Shown here piece by piece: positions 1 to 8,275 of a DNA stretch of 64,000 nucleotides. Location of the stretch: NCBI RefSeq assembly GCF_900142035.1, contig NZ_FQZI01000002.1:496001-560000 (forward strand), in the 5' to 3' direction. This DNA is from Flavobacterium terrae. GTDB lineage: Bacteria > Bacteroidota > Bacteroidia > Flavobacteriales > Flavobacteriaceae. The notes under the pieces were generated by a model. The model did not search any database. It was given only the letters and a program-made list of their open reading frames with translations, and was not told where the DNA came from. Position 1 is the first letter of the stretch, and each line of letters begins with the position of its first letter. A program made the translations under genes and the position numbers.

Positions 1-325
1 CTTTTGCCTTGACTAAACACGCCTTCATCATTAGTACTCCTAATCCCAAACCTCTAGTTTCGGGCAGAAAATACATTTTTTGCAACTCACAAACATCTTC
101 ACTACCATTAGCTAAAGGAGAAATACCTGCAACACCTATAATTCTTCCTTCATTTTCTAAAACAAAGTATGTAGATCTAGGTTTCTGATATGCTTCGTAC
201 ATTGAATCCAATTCAGGATCTGCATAGGCTGTTCCTACTTTTGGTACGTTAAATTCCTCTAAAACAGTCCTAACAACTTTGGCAACCTGAACATTATCTT
301 GTTGTTGTATTTCTCTAATCAACAT
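1..325 (-). CDS. GNAT family N-acetyltransferase (partial, C-terminus outside window)
   Basis: The reading frame is open from an ATG at 325 to the left edge, and begins MLIREIQQQDNV. The visible ~108 residues hold a typical GNAT fold: an IIGVAGISPL beta-strand pair followed by ELQKMYFLPETRGLGLG, which is the acetyl-CoA binding motif A (Q/RxxGxG/A-like). It presumably transfers an acetyl group from acetyl-CoA to an amine; the substrate cannot be told. Its start lies only 25 bp from the divergent ribD start. Family assignment is firm, specific function unknown. Confidence 0.8.
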   Translation of the reverse strand, partial: MLIREIQQQDNVQVAKVVRTVLEEFNVPKVGTAYADPELDSMYEAYQKPRSTYFVLENEGRIIGVAGISPLANGSEDVCELQKMYFLPETRGLGLGVLMMKACLVKAK

Positions 326-338
326 AAAATTAAAAGCT

Positions 339-346
339 TATTTTTG
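339..346 (+). promoter_or_regulatory. -7 promoter box of ribD
   Basis: TATTTTTG matches the Bacteroidota -7 consensus TAnnTTTG. It lies only four bases before the GTG start of ribD, so the transcript is likely leaderless or nearly so. No convincing -33 TTG is seen at the usual distance. Confidence 0.5.
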
Positions 347-350
347 TGAT

Positions 351-1358
351 GTGAAGATACATGAAAAATACATATCTAGATGTATAGAATTAGCTAAAAA
401 TGGACTAGGTACTACCTATCCAAACCCTTTGGTTGGAAGTGTAATTGTATACGATGGAAAAATAATTGGCGAGGGTTGGCACAAAAAAGCAGGTGAAGCT
501 CACGCCGAAGTTAATGCAATAAACTCTGTTAAAGACAAATCATTACTTTCAAAATCGACTATCTATGTGAGCTTAGAACCATGTAGTCATTTTGGGAAAA
601 CACCTCCTTGTTCAGATTTGATTATTCATCACAAAATACCCAATGTAGTTATAGGAACTATTGATCCATTTGCTAAAGTTGCTGGTAATGGGATAAAAAA
701 ACTAATTGAATCTGGAGCAAATGTAACCATTGGCATACTAGAAGAAGAATGCAATAAACTCAATAAACGCTTTTTTACGTTTCATAATAAAAAGAGACCC
801 TATATAATTTTAAAATGGGCAGAAACTCAAGATGGCTTTATTGCTCCTAAAACAAAAGAGAATCAAAGTCCAGTTTGGATAACTAACAAATACTCTAGAC
901 AACTAGTCCACAAATGGAGAACTGAAGAACAAGGAATTCTAGCTGGTACCCAAACAGTGATTGACGACAACCCAAGTTTAACAGCAAGAGATTGGAAAGG
1001 CAATCAACCTGTAAGAATAGTTTTAGACAAAAATAAAAGAATTTCAAAAGAAAATGCTATATTTGATAGTTCGGCTACTACCCTCTTACTTACTGATCAT
1101 GAAATTAATTTTTCAAAAGATGTTGCTAATCAAATTTGCAAGTACTTATTTGACAACGATATTCAGTCTGTAATTATTGAAGGTGGGAGTAAAACTTTAC
1201 AAACTTTTATTGATTCTCAATTGTGGGATGAAGCAAGAGTTTTTAAAGGTTTGACATTTTTTTCTGAAGGAACAAAAGCTCCAATCATTACTGGAAAAAA
1301 TATCAAACGGTATAAAATATCAAATGATGAACTTTTAATTTTTTCAAATTATGATTAA
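351..1358 (+). CDS. ribD: Riboflavin biosynthesis bifunctional deaminase/reductase RibD
   Basis: RibD deaminates the pyrimidine ring of the GTP-derived riboflavin precursor and then reduces the ribose side chain. The N-terminal zinc deaminase domain (about residues 1-145) shows TYPNPLVGSVIV, the His51-Ala-Glu53 motif and the zinc cysteines Cys78 and Cys87 in PCSHFGKTPPC. The C-terminal reductase domain starts near RPYIILKWAETQDG and has the RLDLK-type strand and an IIEGGSKTL motif. At 335 residues the length is normal. The start is GTG: there is no in-frame ATG at the conserved N-terminus. The last eight bases overlap the next gene, suggesting translational coupling. Confidence 0.95.
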   Translation: MKIHEKYISRCIELAKNGLGTTYPNPLVGSVIVYDGKIIGEGWHKKAGEAHAEVNAINSVKDKSLLSKSTIYVSLEPCSHFGKTPPCSDLIIHHKIPNVVIGTIDPFAKVAGNGIKKLIESGANVTIGILEEECNKLNKRFFTFHNKKRPYIILKWAETQDGFIAPKTKENQSPVWITNKYSRQLVHKWRTEEQGILAGTQTVIDDNPSLTARDWKGNQPVRIVLDKNKRISKENAIFDSSATTLLLTDHEINFSKDVANQICKYLFDNDIQSVIIEGGSKTLQTFIDSQLWDEARVFKGLTFFSEGTKAPIITGKNIKRYKISNDELLIFSNYD

Positions 1359-1962
1359 TACCATTATTTTCGATTTTGGCGACGTATTCATGAATTTAGA
1401 CAAAAATGCATCTTTAGAAGCATTGAAAAAACTTGGATTACAATCCTGGAACGAAGATATAGACAAGGTAAATCAACAATTTGAAAAAGGAAAAATCTCT
1501 GAAGTACAGTTTATGATTGAAATGAAAAAAATCATACCCAATGCTTCTATTGATGATATTAGAGAAGCTTGGAATTCGGTTTTAATAGATTTTCCTTTAA
1601 ATCGATTAGAATTTCTTCAAAAGTTATCTCACAAATATCGTTTATTCCTTTTAAGCAATACAGACGAAATACACATTGCAAAATTTGAACACCGAGTAGG
1701 AATGACATTTGCTCGTGAATTTTATCAATGTTTTGAGAAAGTCTATTTTTCATTTGAAATAGGTCATCGCAAACCAGAACCCGAAGCTTTCAGCTTTATA
1801 ATCAACAAGCACGAGTTAACTCCTAAACGAACTTTATTTGTCGATGACAAAAAAACAAATACAGATATAGCCGCTTCACTTGGCATGCATGTTTGGAATT
1901 TACAAGTTGGAAAAGAAGACATAACAGAACTTTTTTCAAAAAAAGAACTTCCCTTTTCCTAA
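1351..1962 (+). CDS. HAD family hydrolase (phosphatase)
   Basis: A 203-residue haloacid-dehalogenase superfamily protein. Motif I is FDFGDVFMNLD (the first Asp is the expected nucleophile), motif II is LFLLSNTDE, the motif III lysine is in GHRKPEPEAF and motif IV is FVDDKKTN. The helical cap between motifs I and II is of the beta-phosphoglucomutase/YihX type. It overlaps ribD by eight bases. Bacteria often use HAD enzymes for the dephosphorylation step after RibD, so a role in riboflavin synthesis is a reasonable inference from position, but the substrate is not shown by sequence. Confidence 0.88.
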   Translation: MINTIIFDFGDVFMNLDKNASLEALKKLGLQSWNEDIDKVNQQFEKGKISEVQFMIEMKKIIPNASIDDIREAWNSVLIDFPLNRLEFLQKLSHKYRLFLLSNTDEIHIAKFEHRVGMTFAREFYQCFEKVYFSFEIGHRKPEPEAFSFIINKHELTPKRTLFVDDKKTNTDIAASLGMHVWNLQVGKEDITELFSKKELPFS

Positions 1963-1983
1963 TTACCTATTTAGATAAAACAT

Positions 1984-1991
1984 TACTTTTG
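1984..1991 (+). promoter_or_regulatory. -7 promoter box for the YigZ-family gene
   Basis: TACTTTTG matches TAnnTTTG and lies 16 bases before the TTG start at 2008, implying a very short leader. Confidence 0.5.
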
Positions 1992-2007
1992 TGTTCAAAT
2001 TACAATT

Positions 2008-2619
2008 TTGAGTACAACTCCTGACACATACAAAACTCTTGAAGAAGCTTCTCCCGAAGTACTGTATAAAGAAAAAAACAGTAAGTTTTTTGGCTATGCC
2101 TTTCCCATTTCTTCAGAAGATGAAGTAAAAACTCACATTGAAAGATTAAAAAAAGAACATTTTTCTGCACGACACTGGTGTTATGCATGGCAATTAGGCA
2201 CAACAAAAATTTCCTATAGAGCTAACGATGACGGAGAACCAAACAACAGTGCCGGAATGCCTATTTACGGTCAAATTCAATCCTTTGACATTACAAATGT
2301 TTTAGTAGTTGTGGTTCGTTATTTTGGAGGAGTTAAACTTGGAGTCGGTGGTTTAATATCTGCTTATCGGGAGGGTGCTAAACTAGCACTAGAAGCATCA
2401 TCCATTATTGAAAAAACAATAGACGTACATTTTAACATTACTTTTGATTACAAAAACATGAATAAAGTAATGAGAGTTATAAAAGAAAAGAACCTCAATA
2501 TTGTTTCACAAAAAATGGAAGAGAATTGTCGGATTGAAATTTCCACACGTAAAAAAAATGCCGAAATGATTTTCGCCATTTTTACCAACTTATTTGAAGT
2601 AGAGATTAAAGAAATTTAA
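2008..2619 (+). CDS. YigZ/IMPACT family protein
   Basis: A 203-residue member of the YigZ (UPF0029/IMPACT) family. It shows the conserved opening DTYKTLEEASPEVLYKEKNSK, the central block RHWCYAW, DDGEPNNSAG and the family hallmark VVRYFGGVKLGVGGL, followed by a small ferredoxin-like C-terminal domain of the DUF1949 type. The eukaryotic homologue modulates translational control through GCN1; the bacterial role is unclear. The start is TTG, chosen because the conserved N-terminus begins right there and a -7 box lies just upstream. It is convergent with the thioesterase gene and overlaps it by four bases. Confidence 0.9.
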   Translation: MSTTPDTYKTLEEASPEVLYKEKNSKFFGYAFPISSEDEVKTHIERLKKEHFSARHWCYAWQLGTTKISYRANDDGEPNNSAGMPIYGQIQSFDITNVLVVVVRYFGGVKLGVGGLISAYREGAKLALEASSIIEKTIDVHFNITFDYKNMNKVMRVIKEKNLNIVSQKMEENCRIEISTRKKNAEMIFAIFTNLFEVEIKEI

Positions 2620-3020
2620 ATTTGTTCAACTAACTCTTTGATGTAATCTGGAGGTAAAGTTGGACGACCAGTTTTAACATCCACAAAAACCAAAACGGAA
2701 CTACCAATTGTTAATAACTCATTTGATTGATTGTAAATTTCATAATCAAATTCTATCTTGACTGATTCTAGATTTTTAAATATAGTTCTCACAGTTAATT
2801 CATCATCATACCTGGCAGGCCTTTTATAATTCATGGTTAACGAAACTACCGGAAGCATAATTCCCTTCTCCTCCATTGATTTGTAAGAAATCCCTTTATT
2901 TCTTAGCCATTCGACCCTACCCATCTCAAAATATTGAGCATAATTACCGTGATAAACAACTCCCATTTGATCTGTTTCAGCATATCTAACTCGTAAATTC
3001 AAATCATAATATTTCATCAT
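2616..3020 (-). CDS. Acyl-CoA thioesterase, YbgC/4-hydroxybenzoyl-CoA thioesterase type
   Basis: A hotdog-fold thioesterase of about 134 residues that would hydrolyse acyl-CoA thioesters. The family signature is ETDQMGVVYHGNYAQYFEMGR, with the catalytic Asp in TDQMG and the following HGNY. Start: MMKYYDLNLRV at 3020 fits the family's N-terminus; the longer reading frame up to 3044 adds only a poorly supported hydrophobic tag. Substrate unknown. It stands alone on the reverse strand, convergent with the YigZ-type gene. Confidence 0.88.
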   Translation of the reverse strand: MMKYYDLNLRVRYAETDQMGVVYHGNYAQYFEMGRVEWLRNKGISYKSMEEKGIMLPVVSLTMNYKRPARYDDELTVRTIFKNLESVKIEFDYEIYNQSNELLTIGSSVLVFVDVKTGRPTLPPDYIKELVEQI

Positions 3021-3205
3021 TCTAACTTTAAAAAAAATTAACACTCTGTTAACCCCTATAAAACGCTTTACAACAATTTTTTTATAAAATCAATATCAAA
3101 AAAATTTTTTTTTAAGAATTTTATAAGGCATATTTGCTATCCCAATCAACTCGAAAACTTGTGCCTATTTTAACAAGTTTAATCTTTTAAAAATTAACAA
3201 CTTAG
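3021..3205. other. Intergenic region between thioesterase gene and dnaA
   Basis: About 185 bp of AT-rich DNA with long A and T runs near 3085-3118. It should carry the divergent promoters of the thioesterase gene and dnaA. I looked for DnaA boxes of the TTATCCACA type and found none, so it is not supported as an origin. Confidence 0.5.
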
Positions 3206-4642
3206 ATGCATACAATGAATAAAACTGCGGAATCAGTATGGGAGAATTGTCTGTCTTTTATAAAAGATAATATTCAAGAGCAAGCATTCAAAACTTGGTT
3301 TGAACCAATCAAGTCTGTTGAGCTTACTGACAACGCACTTTATATTCAAGTTCCTAGTAAATTCTTTTACGAATGGCTAGAGGAACACTACGTTAAATTA
3401 TTAAAAGTAGCTTTACAAAAAGAACTTGGAAAAAATGCTAAGTTACTCTATAAAATAAAAATGGAGAATACTTATGGCAACAAACTTCCATTTACTGAGC
3501 AAATACCAAGTAATAATAGACCTGCGGTAAAAACTCAAGAAATCGATGTTCCTGTTCAACAAAAAAATCCTGAATTAAAGAATCCATTTATCATACCTGG
3601 GATTAGAAATATTAAAATCGAATCTCAATTAAATGCAAACTATAGTTTTGAAAACTTTCTTGAAGGTGATTCAAACCGTTTAGCGAGATCTGCTGGTATG
3701 GCTGTTGCAAATAAACCAGGCGGTACTTCTTTTAATCCGTTGTTGATTTTTGGAGGTGTTGGATTAGGAAAAACTCACTTAGCCCATGCCATTGGAGTTG
3801 AAATTAAAGATAAATATCCAGACAAAACTGTTTTATACATCTCTGCTGAGATTTTTACTCAACAATATATAGATTCAGTTAAGAAAAATACTCGAAATGA
3901 TTTTATACACTTTTATCAATTAATAGATGTATTAATTATTGATGATGTTCAATTCCTTTCTGGCAAAACAGGAACTCAAGATGTTTTCTTCCACATATTC
4001 AACCATTTACATCAAAATGGAAAGCAGGTAATTTTAACATCAGATAAAGCACCTGTTGACATGCAAGATATTGAACAACGTTTACTATCTCGTTTTAAAT
4101 GGGGATTATCTGCTGAGTTACATCAGCCAGATTACGAAACTAGAGTATCTATCTTGAAAAACATTCTATTCCGTGATGGTGTAGAAATGCCAGAAGATAT
4201 TATTGAATATGTTGCTCGCAATATAAAATCAAATGTTAGAGAGCTTGAAGGTGCCATTATCTCTTTAATAGCACAATCGTCTTTTAATAAAAAAGAAGTT
4301 ACAATTGACTTAGCGAAACAGGTAGTTGAGAAGTTTGTGAAAAATGTTAAACGAGAAATATCTATCGACTACATTCAAAAAGTCGTTTCAGATTATTTCC
4401 AGTTAGACGTTGATACATTACAATCTCAAACTAGAAAGCGTCATGTTGTTCAAGCTCGTCAATTAGCTATGTTCTTTGCAAAAAAATACACTAAAGCATC
4501 TTTAGCAAATATTGGTTCTCAAATTGGAGACAGAGATCACGCTACGGTTTTACATGCCTGTAAAACAGTTGATAATTTAGTGACTACAGACAAACAGTTC
4601 AAAAAATTTGTTGATGATATCAATAAAAAACTTTCGTTATAA
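3206..4642 (+). CDS. dnaA: Chromosomal replication initiator protein DnaA
   Basis: DnaA binds DnaA boxes at oriC, melts the duplex and loads the replicative helicase. All four domains are visible: domain I (residues 1-90, with VWENCLSFIKD and the AFKTWFEP motif), a short variable linker (about 90-145), the AAA+ domain with Walker A GGVGLGKT (183-190), Walker B LIIDDVQF (243-250) and RLLSRFKWGLSAEL, and the C-terminal DNA-binding domain with the signature GDRDHATVLHACKTV. Length 478 is typical for Flavobacterium. Its stop codon overlaps the start of the next gene by one base (TAATG). Confidence 0.98.
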   Translation: MHTMNKTAESVWENCLSFIKDNIQEQAFKTWFEPIKSVELTDNALYIQVPSKFFYEWLEEHYVKLLKVALQKELGKNAKLLYKIKMENTYGNKLPFTEQIPSNNRPAVKTQEIDVPVQQKNPELKNPFIIPGIRNIKIESQLNANYSFENFLEGDSNRLARSAGMAVANKPGGTSFNPLLIFGGVGLGKTHLAHAIGVEIKDKYPDKTVLYISAEIFTQQYIDSVKKNTRNDFIHFYQLIDVLIIDDVQFLSGKTGTQDVFFHIFNHLHQNGKQVILTSDKAPVDMQDIEQRLLSRFKWGLSAELHQPDYETRVSILKNILFRDGVEMPEDIIEYVARNIKSNVRELEGAIISLIAQSSFNKKEVTIDLAKQVVEKFVKNVKREISIDYIQKVVSDYFQLDVDTLQSQTRKRHVVQARQLAMFFAKKYTKASLANIGSQIGDRDHATVLHACKTVDNLVTTDKQFKKFVDDINKKLSL

Positions 4643-5100
4643 TGTCAAAAAAAATCCTGATGGTGTGTTTGGGGAATATTTGCCGTTCCCCACTTGCCGA
4701 GGGTATATTACGCTCAAAACTACCTAATAACTTTATAGTAGATTCTGCCGGAACTGGAGGATGGCATGCTGGTGAACAACCAGACAAGCGATCTATTTTA
4801 ACTGCAAAAAACAGAGGTATAGATATTACTCATCAAAGAGCTCGAAAATTTCAAAAAAATGATTTTGAAAATTTTGATTACATTTATGTAATGGATAATC
4901 AAAACTTTAAAGACGTATCCTCTCTTGCAGAAAAAGAAAATCACAAAGCTAAAGTTCAACTTATTCTAGAAGAAATTTTTCCAGGCGAACGAGTTGATGT
5001 ACCAGACCCATATTATGGTGGTCAGGATGGCTTTGAAAAGGTCTATGACATGCTTGATGAAGCTTGTGAAATAATAGCAAAAAAATTAGAAAACAAATAA
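4642..5100 (+). CDS. Low-molecular-weight protein-tyrosine phosphatase
   Basis: A 152-residue phosphatase of the arsenate reductase/LMW-PTP fold. The P-loop is CLGNICRS with nucleophile Cys9 and Arg15 (C-x5-R), and the general acid is Asp122 in DVPDPYYGG. It would remove phosphate from tyrosine residues of proteins. It is coupled to dnaA by a one-base stop/start overlap and is followed after five bases by the RsmI-like gene, so the three probably form an operon. The link to replication is positional only. Confidence 0.93.
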   Translation: MSKKILMVCLGNICRSPLAEGILRSKLPNNFIVDSAGTGGWHAGEQPDKRSILTAKNRGIDITHQRARKFQKNDFENFDYIYVMDNQNFKDVSSLAEKENHKAKVQLILEEIFPGERVDVPDPYYGGQDGFEKVYDMLDEACEIIAKKLENK

Positions 5101-5105
5101 TTACA

Positions 5106-5831
5106 ATGAAGCCAATTACTTTTTTAGGAAAACTATACTTGATTCCTACTACACTTGGAGAAATGAATCCTGAAGATGTTTTACCTCAAACTATAAAAAG
5201 AAGTATTGATTTTATTGACCATTATATTGTTGAAAACGAAAAAACGGCTCGTCGCTTTATAAAAAGTATACATCCAGAAAAAAAACAACCTGATTTAAAA
5301 ATTTCAGTACTAAACAAACACACTGAAGTTCATGAACATCAAGAGTTTATAAAACCTCTATTGAGCGGAATTAATGTTGGTTTAATGAGCGAAGCTGGAT
5401 GCCCCGCTGTAGCTGATCCTGGAGCTGTAATAGTAAAATTGGCACATGAAAAGGGAATTCAAGTTGTACCATTAGTTGGACCTAGTTCTATTTTATTAGC
5501 TGTAATGGCTTCGGGTATGAATGGCCAAAGCTTTGCTTTTAATGGATACCTTCCTATAGATAAAGGCGAAAAAAAGTCAGCATTAAAAAATTTTGAAAAA
5601 ATATCTTTTGAAAAAAATCAATCACAATTATTTATTGAAACACCTTACAGAAACAACAAACTTCTGGAAGATATCTTAAGTACACTACAACCTAACACAA
5701 ATTTGTGTATTGCTTGCGATATAACTCTCCCTACTGAGTATATAAAAACACTAGCAGTAAAAGACTGGAAAAAACAAAAGGTCGATTTACAAAACCGACC
5801 TTCTATATTTATCATTCATAAAAACTATTAA
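5106..5831 (+). CDS. SAM-dependent methyltransferase, RsmI-like (tetrapyrrole methylase fold)
   Basis: A 241-residue protein of the RsmI/tetrapyrrole methylase class. It has LYLIPTTLGEMNPEDVLP at the N-terminus, GLMSEAGCPAVADPGAVIV and VPLVGPSSILLAVMASGMNGQSFAFNGYLP, the SAM-binding and substrate loops of RsmI, which 2'-O-methylates C1402 of 16S rRNA. Bacteroidota often have this divergent paralogue beside a canonical RsmI, so the target is uncertain. It follows the phosphatase by five bases. Its end overlaps the convergent gene by four bases. Confidence 0.88.
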   Translation: MKPITFLGKLYLIPTTLGEMNPEDVLPQTIKRSIDFIDHYIVENEKTARRFIKSIHPEKKQPDLKISVLNKHTEVHEHQEFIKPLLSGINVGLMSEAGCPAVADPGAVIVKLAHEKGIQVVPLVGPSSILLAVMASGMNGQSFAFNGYLPIDKGEKKSALKNFEKISFEKNQSQLFIETPYRNNKLLEDILSTLQPNTNLCIACDITLPTEYIKTLAVKDWKKQKVDLQNRPSIFIIHKNY

Positions 5832-6466
5832 TACTCTCTAGCTTTCGCTTTTTTATTAGCTTCTATAAAACTGGTATCATATCCACCAAATTCACTTAAG
5901 TATTCTGTTATTGAAGTACCGTAGCCATCTTTGAATTTTCTTTGACCGTTACTTCTCAAGAATTTTTTTACTGCTCCTGGACCACCTAAATGAGCTGCAG
6001 CTAATATACCAGATTCTGTAATCGTTATACCTCTTATAACTTTTCCAGTATACTTTTCAATTTCTTTTCTTAGTTCCCACTTATTTCTTGCTAAATAAGC
6101 CATAAAAGCTTTCTCTTGAAGCTTTCTACTCTCTAAAAAATGTTGCTCATCATTCACACCTAGACTTTGAAGTGTCTTAGTTCCAAATTGGTACTTCCCT
6201 AAATATCCTAAAGTATTTACCTTATGATATTTTCCTTGCGACTCTCTTACTGCCAATCTTTGTCGAAAACCAACAAAAGTTTTACCCGTAAAAGGGACTT
6301 CAAAATACGTTTGGTCAACTTCTATTTCGGTAGGTACTTTGTAAATTATTTCTTTGTCAAAAACATGGAACCAAGGAAATAATTCTGAATTGAAAGGTCT
6401 AAAACCTGAACTAAGGGTGATGATTGAGGCAAATAATCCGAGATAAAATATCTGTTTTTTTGTCAT
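5828..6466 (-). CDS. Exported lysozyme-like/transglycosylase-like protein
   Basis: A 212-residue protein with an N-terminal hydrophobic signal/anchor (residues 5-22). The central RESQGKYHKVNTLGYLGKYQFG resembles the E-S-x-G catalytic motif and GYxGKYQFG region of goose-lysozyme/SLT-like domains, and GILAAAHLGGPGAVKKFL matches the later AAHxGG motif of such domains. It probably cleaves or binds peptidoglycan in the periplasm. In databases relatives are often labelled peptidoglycan-binding LysM protein, but I see no LysM here. The start is the ATG before a clear signal sequence. Confidence 0.65.
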   Translation of the reverse strand: MTKKQIFYLGLFASIITLSSGFRPFNSELFPWFHVFDKEIIYKVPTEIEVDQTYFEVPFTGKTFVGFRQRLAVRESQGKYHKVNTLGYLGKYQFGTKTLQSLGVNDEQHFLESRKLQEKAFMAYLARNKWELRKEIEKYTGKVIRGITITESGILAAAHLGGPGAVKKFLRSNGQRKFKDGYGTSITEYLSEFGGYDTSFIEANKKAKAREY

Positions 6467-6653
6467 AAAATGAATTTCTTCTAGCTAGGAAACACAATAA
6501 TTTATACGTGTTAATTCCATCATCACTAGAAAATTTCTACGAGACAAAGGTAAACCTTTAATATTGAACGTATTGTTAATAAATTCAAAAAATAGATAAA
6601 AAACAAAATAAATCGTTGATATACAGCGTATTTACTGAATTTTAAATTATAAC

Positions 6654-6687
6654 AAAAAAAGCCGATTTAGTTAAAATCGGCTTTTTT
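6654..6687 (-). terminator. Rho-independent terminator of mltG operon
   Basis: An 11-bp stem (AAAGCCGATTT with AAATCGGCTTT, five-base loop) followed on the reverse strand by a T run. It lies 17 bases past the mltG stop codon. Confidence 0.85.
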
Positions 6688-6704
6688 ATGATAGTTATTA
6701 ACAA

Positions 6705-7727
6705 TTATAATCCGAGTTTAGTAACCCATTCGGCATATTTTTTTGCATTAACTTGATGCGCTTCATAAGTACTTGCAAAATCATGATAACCTTGTCTCTC
6801 AACACTTGCACAAAAATATGTGTAATCGTGTTTTTCGGCATTAAGTACAGCATCTATCGCAGTAATGTCTGGCATTGCAATAGGTCCTGGAGGTAATCCC
6901 AATTTTACATATGTATTATAAGGTGAGTCAAGTCGTAACATATTACCCTTTACCCTTTTAATTACCTGGTTAAAATCGCCACTTTCTCTTTTAACAGCAT
7001 AAATAACTGTTGGATCAGCTTGTAATGGCATTTCAAGTTTTAATCTATTTAAGTAAACACCAGCAACACGTGGACGCTCGTCAGTTTTTACTGTTTCTTT
7101 ATGAACAATAGCTGCTAAAGTAATTACTTGCGCAGGAGTCATACCCAAAGCCTTAGCTTTAGCTTTTCTTTCGTCATTCCAAAAATTATTAAACTCATCA
7201 GCCATTTTATCTCTAAACTTATCTGCAGAGGTATTCCATTTTACCTGGTATGTATTAGGTATAAACATTCCTAGAACTGTTTCTCTATTCAATCCGTTTT
7301 TCTCCATAAAAACCGAATCTGTAATAGACTTCATTAAGCTTAGGCTATCTGCTTCTATTTGAGATGAAACACGTGAAACTAATTTCTCAAGACTCTCTTG
7401 ATTGTTAAATGCAAGATTTAGAGGCATATTATGACGCAATGCCGACACTAATGCAAAACTCCCCATTCCTTTTTTAAATAAGAAACGTCCCGGAAAAACA
7501 TTTTCATCGTAAGAACGTTTTTCTGCAACAAATTTGAACTTATCAATATCTGATACGTAAGGCTCTAGAATCTGAAGTACATCTTCATATTTTGATCCTG
7601 TTGGAACAAACACATATACCTCATCTTTATCAAACTTAGTATTTGCCGAAAACAAATTAATGTAAGCATAAATGGCTACTGCCAAAACCGCTACAAATAC
7701 AGCTATTGCGATTTTTTTTATATTCAA
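6705..7727 (-). CDS. mltG: Endolytic transglycosylase MltG
   Basis: MltG (YceG-like) is an inner-membrane enzyme that cuts nascent glycan strands and may set their length. One N-terminal transmembrane helix (residues 5-25) is followed by a LysM-like region and the catalytic domain. Visible motifs are MFIPNTYQVKW, VITLAAIVHKETVKTDE (with the catalytic Glu), RPRVAGVYLNRLKLEMPLQ, ADPTVIYA and the C-terminal SPYNTYVKLGLPPGPI. The length of 340 is normal. It is the last gene of the dapF-GNAT-mltG operon, ten bases after the preceding stop. Confidence 0.95.
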   Translation of the reverse strand: MNIKKIAIAVFVAVLAVAIYAYINLFSANTKFDKDEVYVFVPTGSKYEDVLQILEPYVSDIDKFKFVAEKRSYDENVFPGRFLFKKGMGSFALVSALRHNMPLNLAFNNQESLEKLVSRVSSQIEADSLSLMKSITDSVFMEKNGLNRETVLGMFIPNTYQVKWNTSADKFRDKMADEFNNFWNDERKAKAKALGMTPAQVITLAAIVHKETVKTDERPRVAGVYLNRLKLEMPLQADPTVIYAVKRESGDFNQVIKRVKGNMLRLDSPYNTYVKLGLPPGPIAMPDITAIDAVLNAEKHDYTYFCASVERQGYHDFASTYEAHQVNAKKYAEWVTKLGL

Positions 7728-7737
7728 AACTTTAAAT

Positions 7738-8271
7738 TTATTGAGTTGTATTAATTAACTGAAACATGTACTCATCATTAAATCGATGATTACTATAATT
7801 CCAATCTTTTTTTGTGCCAATTTTTTGAAATCCAAATGTAGTAAAAAGCTTTAAACTTGGTTCATTGTCTACTCCAATATTTGCATAAAGCTGATGAAGA
7901 TCTAATTGTTTAAAACTATAGTTTATAAGCAAAGCTAAAGATTCTTTACCAACCCCTTGGTTTCTATCAATTTGATTCTGAATCACTATTCCAATACCTG
8001 CTCTTTTGTTCTTAGGATCAAAGTCGAACAAATCTATAAGTCCTATGGCTTCAAAAGTATCATTTTTACAAATCGCTAAACGTAATTGTTTCGCGATGTA
8101 AATATCTTGATGTGCATTCTCTAAATACTGATGAATTAAAAATCTAGAATACGGAGTTTGAGTATTACTTACTTCCCAAATTTCTTCATTATTTTCAATA
8201 GTGAAAACAAAGTCTAAATCTTCGGGCTCTAATGCTCTTAGATATATATTTTCTCCTTTTAAAGTAATCAT
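7738..8271 (-). CDS. GNAT family N-acetyltransferase (RimJ/RimL-like)
   Basis: A 177-residue acetyltransferase that begins ITLKGENIYLRALEPEDLDFVF, the opening of RimJ/RimL-like enzymes. Motif A is GIGIVIQNQIDRNQGVGKESL and motif B is LHQLYANIGVDNEPSLKLFTTFGFQKIG. It likely acetylates an amino group on a protein N-terminus, an amino sugar or a small metabolite. It lies four bases after dapF and ten before mltG, so it is part of this cell-wall-flavoured operon. Confidence 0.88.
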   Translation of the reverse strand: MITLKGENIYLRALEPEDLDFVFTIENNEEIWEVSNTQTPYSRFLIHQYLENAHQDIYIAKQLRLAICKNDTFEAIGLIDLFDFDPKNKRAGIGIVIQNQIDRNQGVGKESLALLINYSFKQLDLHQLYANIGVDNEPSLKLFTTFGFQKIGTKKDWNYSNHRFNDEYMFQLINTTQ

Positions 8272-8275
8272 AGCG

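Noticed and set aside
1559..1753. Small reverse-strand reading frames inside ribD, HAD, aconitase, rpoB and other genes
   Set aside because: They are antisense or out-of-frame shadows of well supported genes with no start context or family features.
3021..3205. Possible oriC upstream of dnaA
   Set aside because: No cluster of DnaA boxes (TTATCCACA-like) is visible in the spacer; the AT-rich runs alone are ordinary for this genome.
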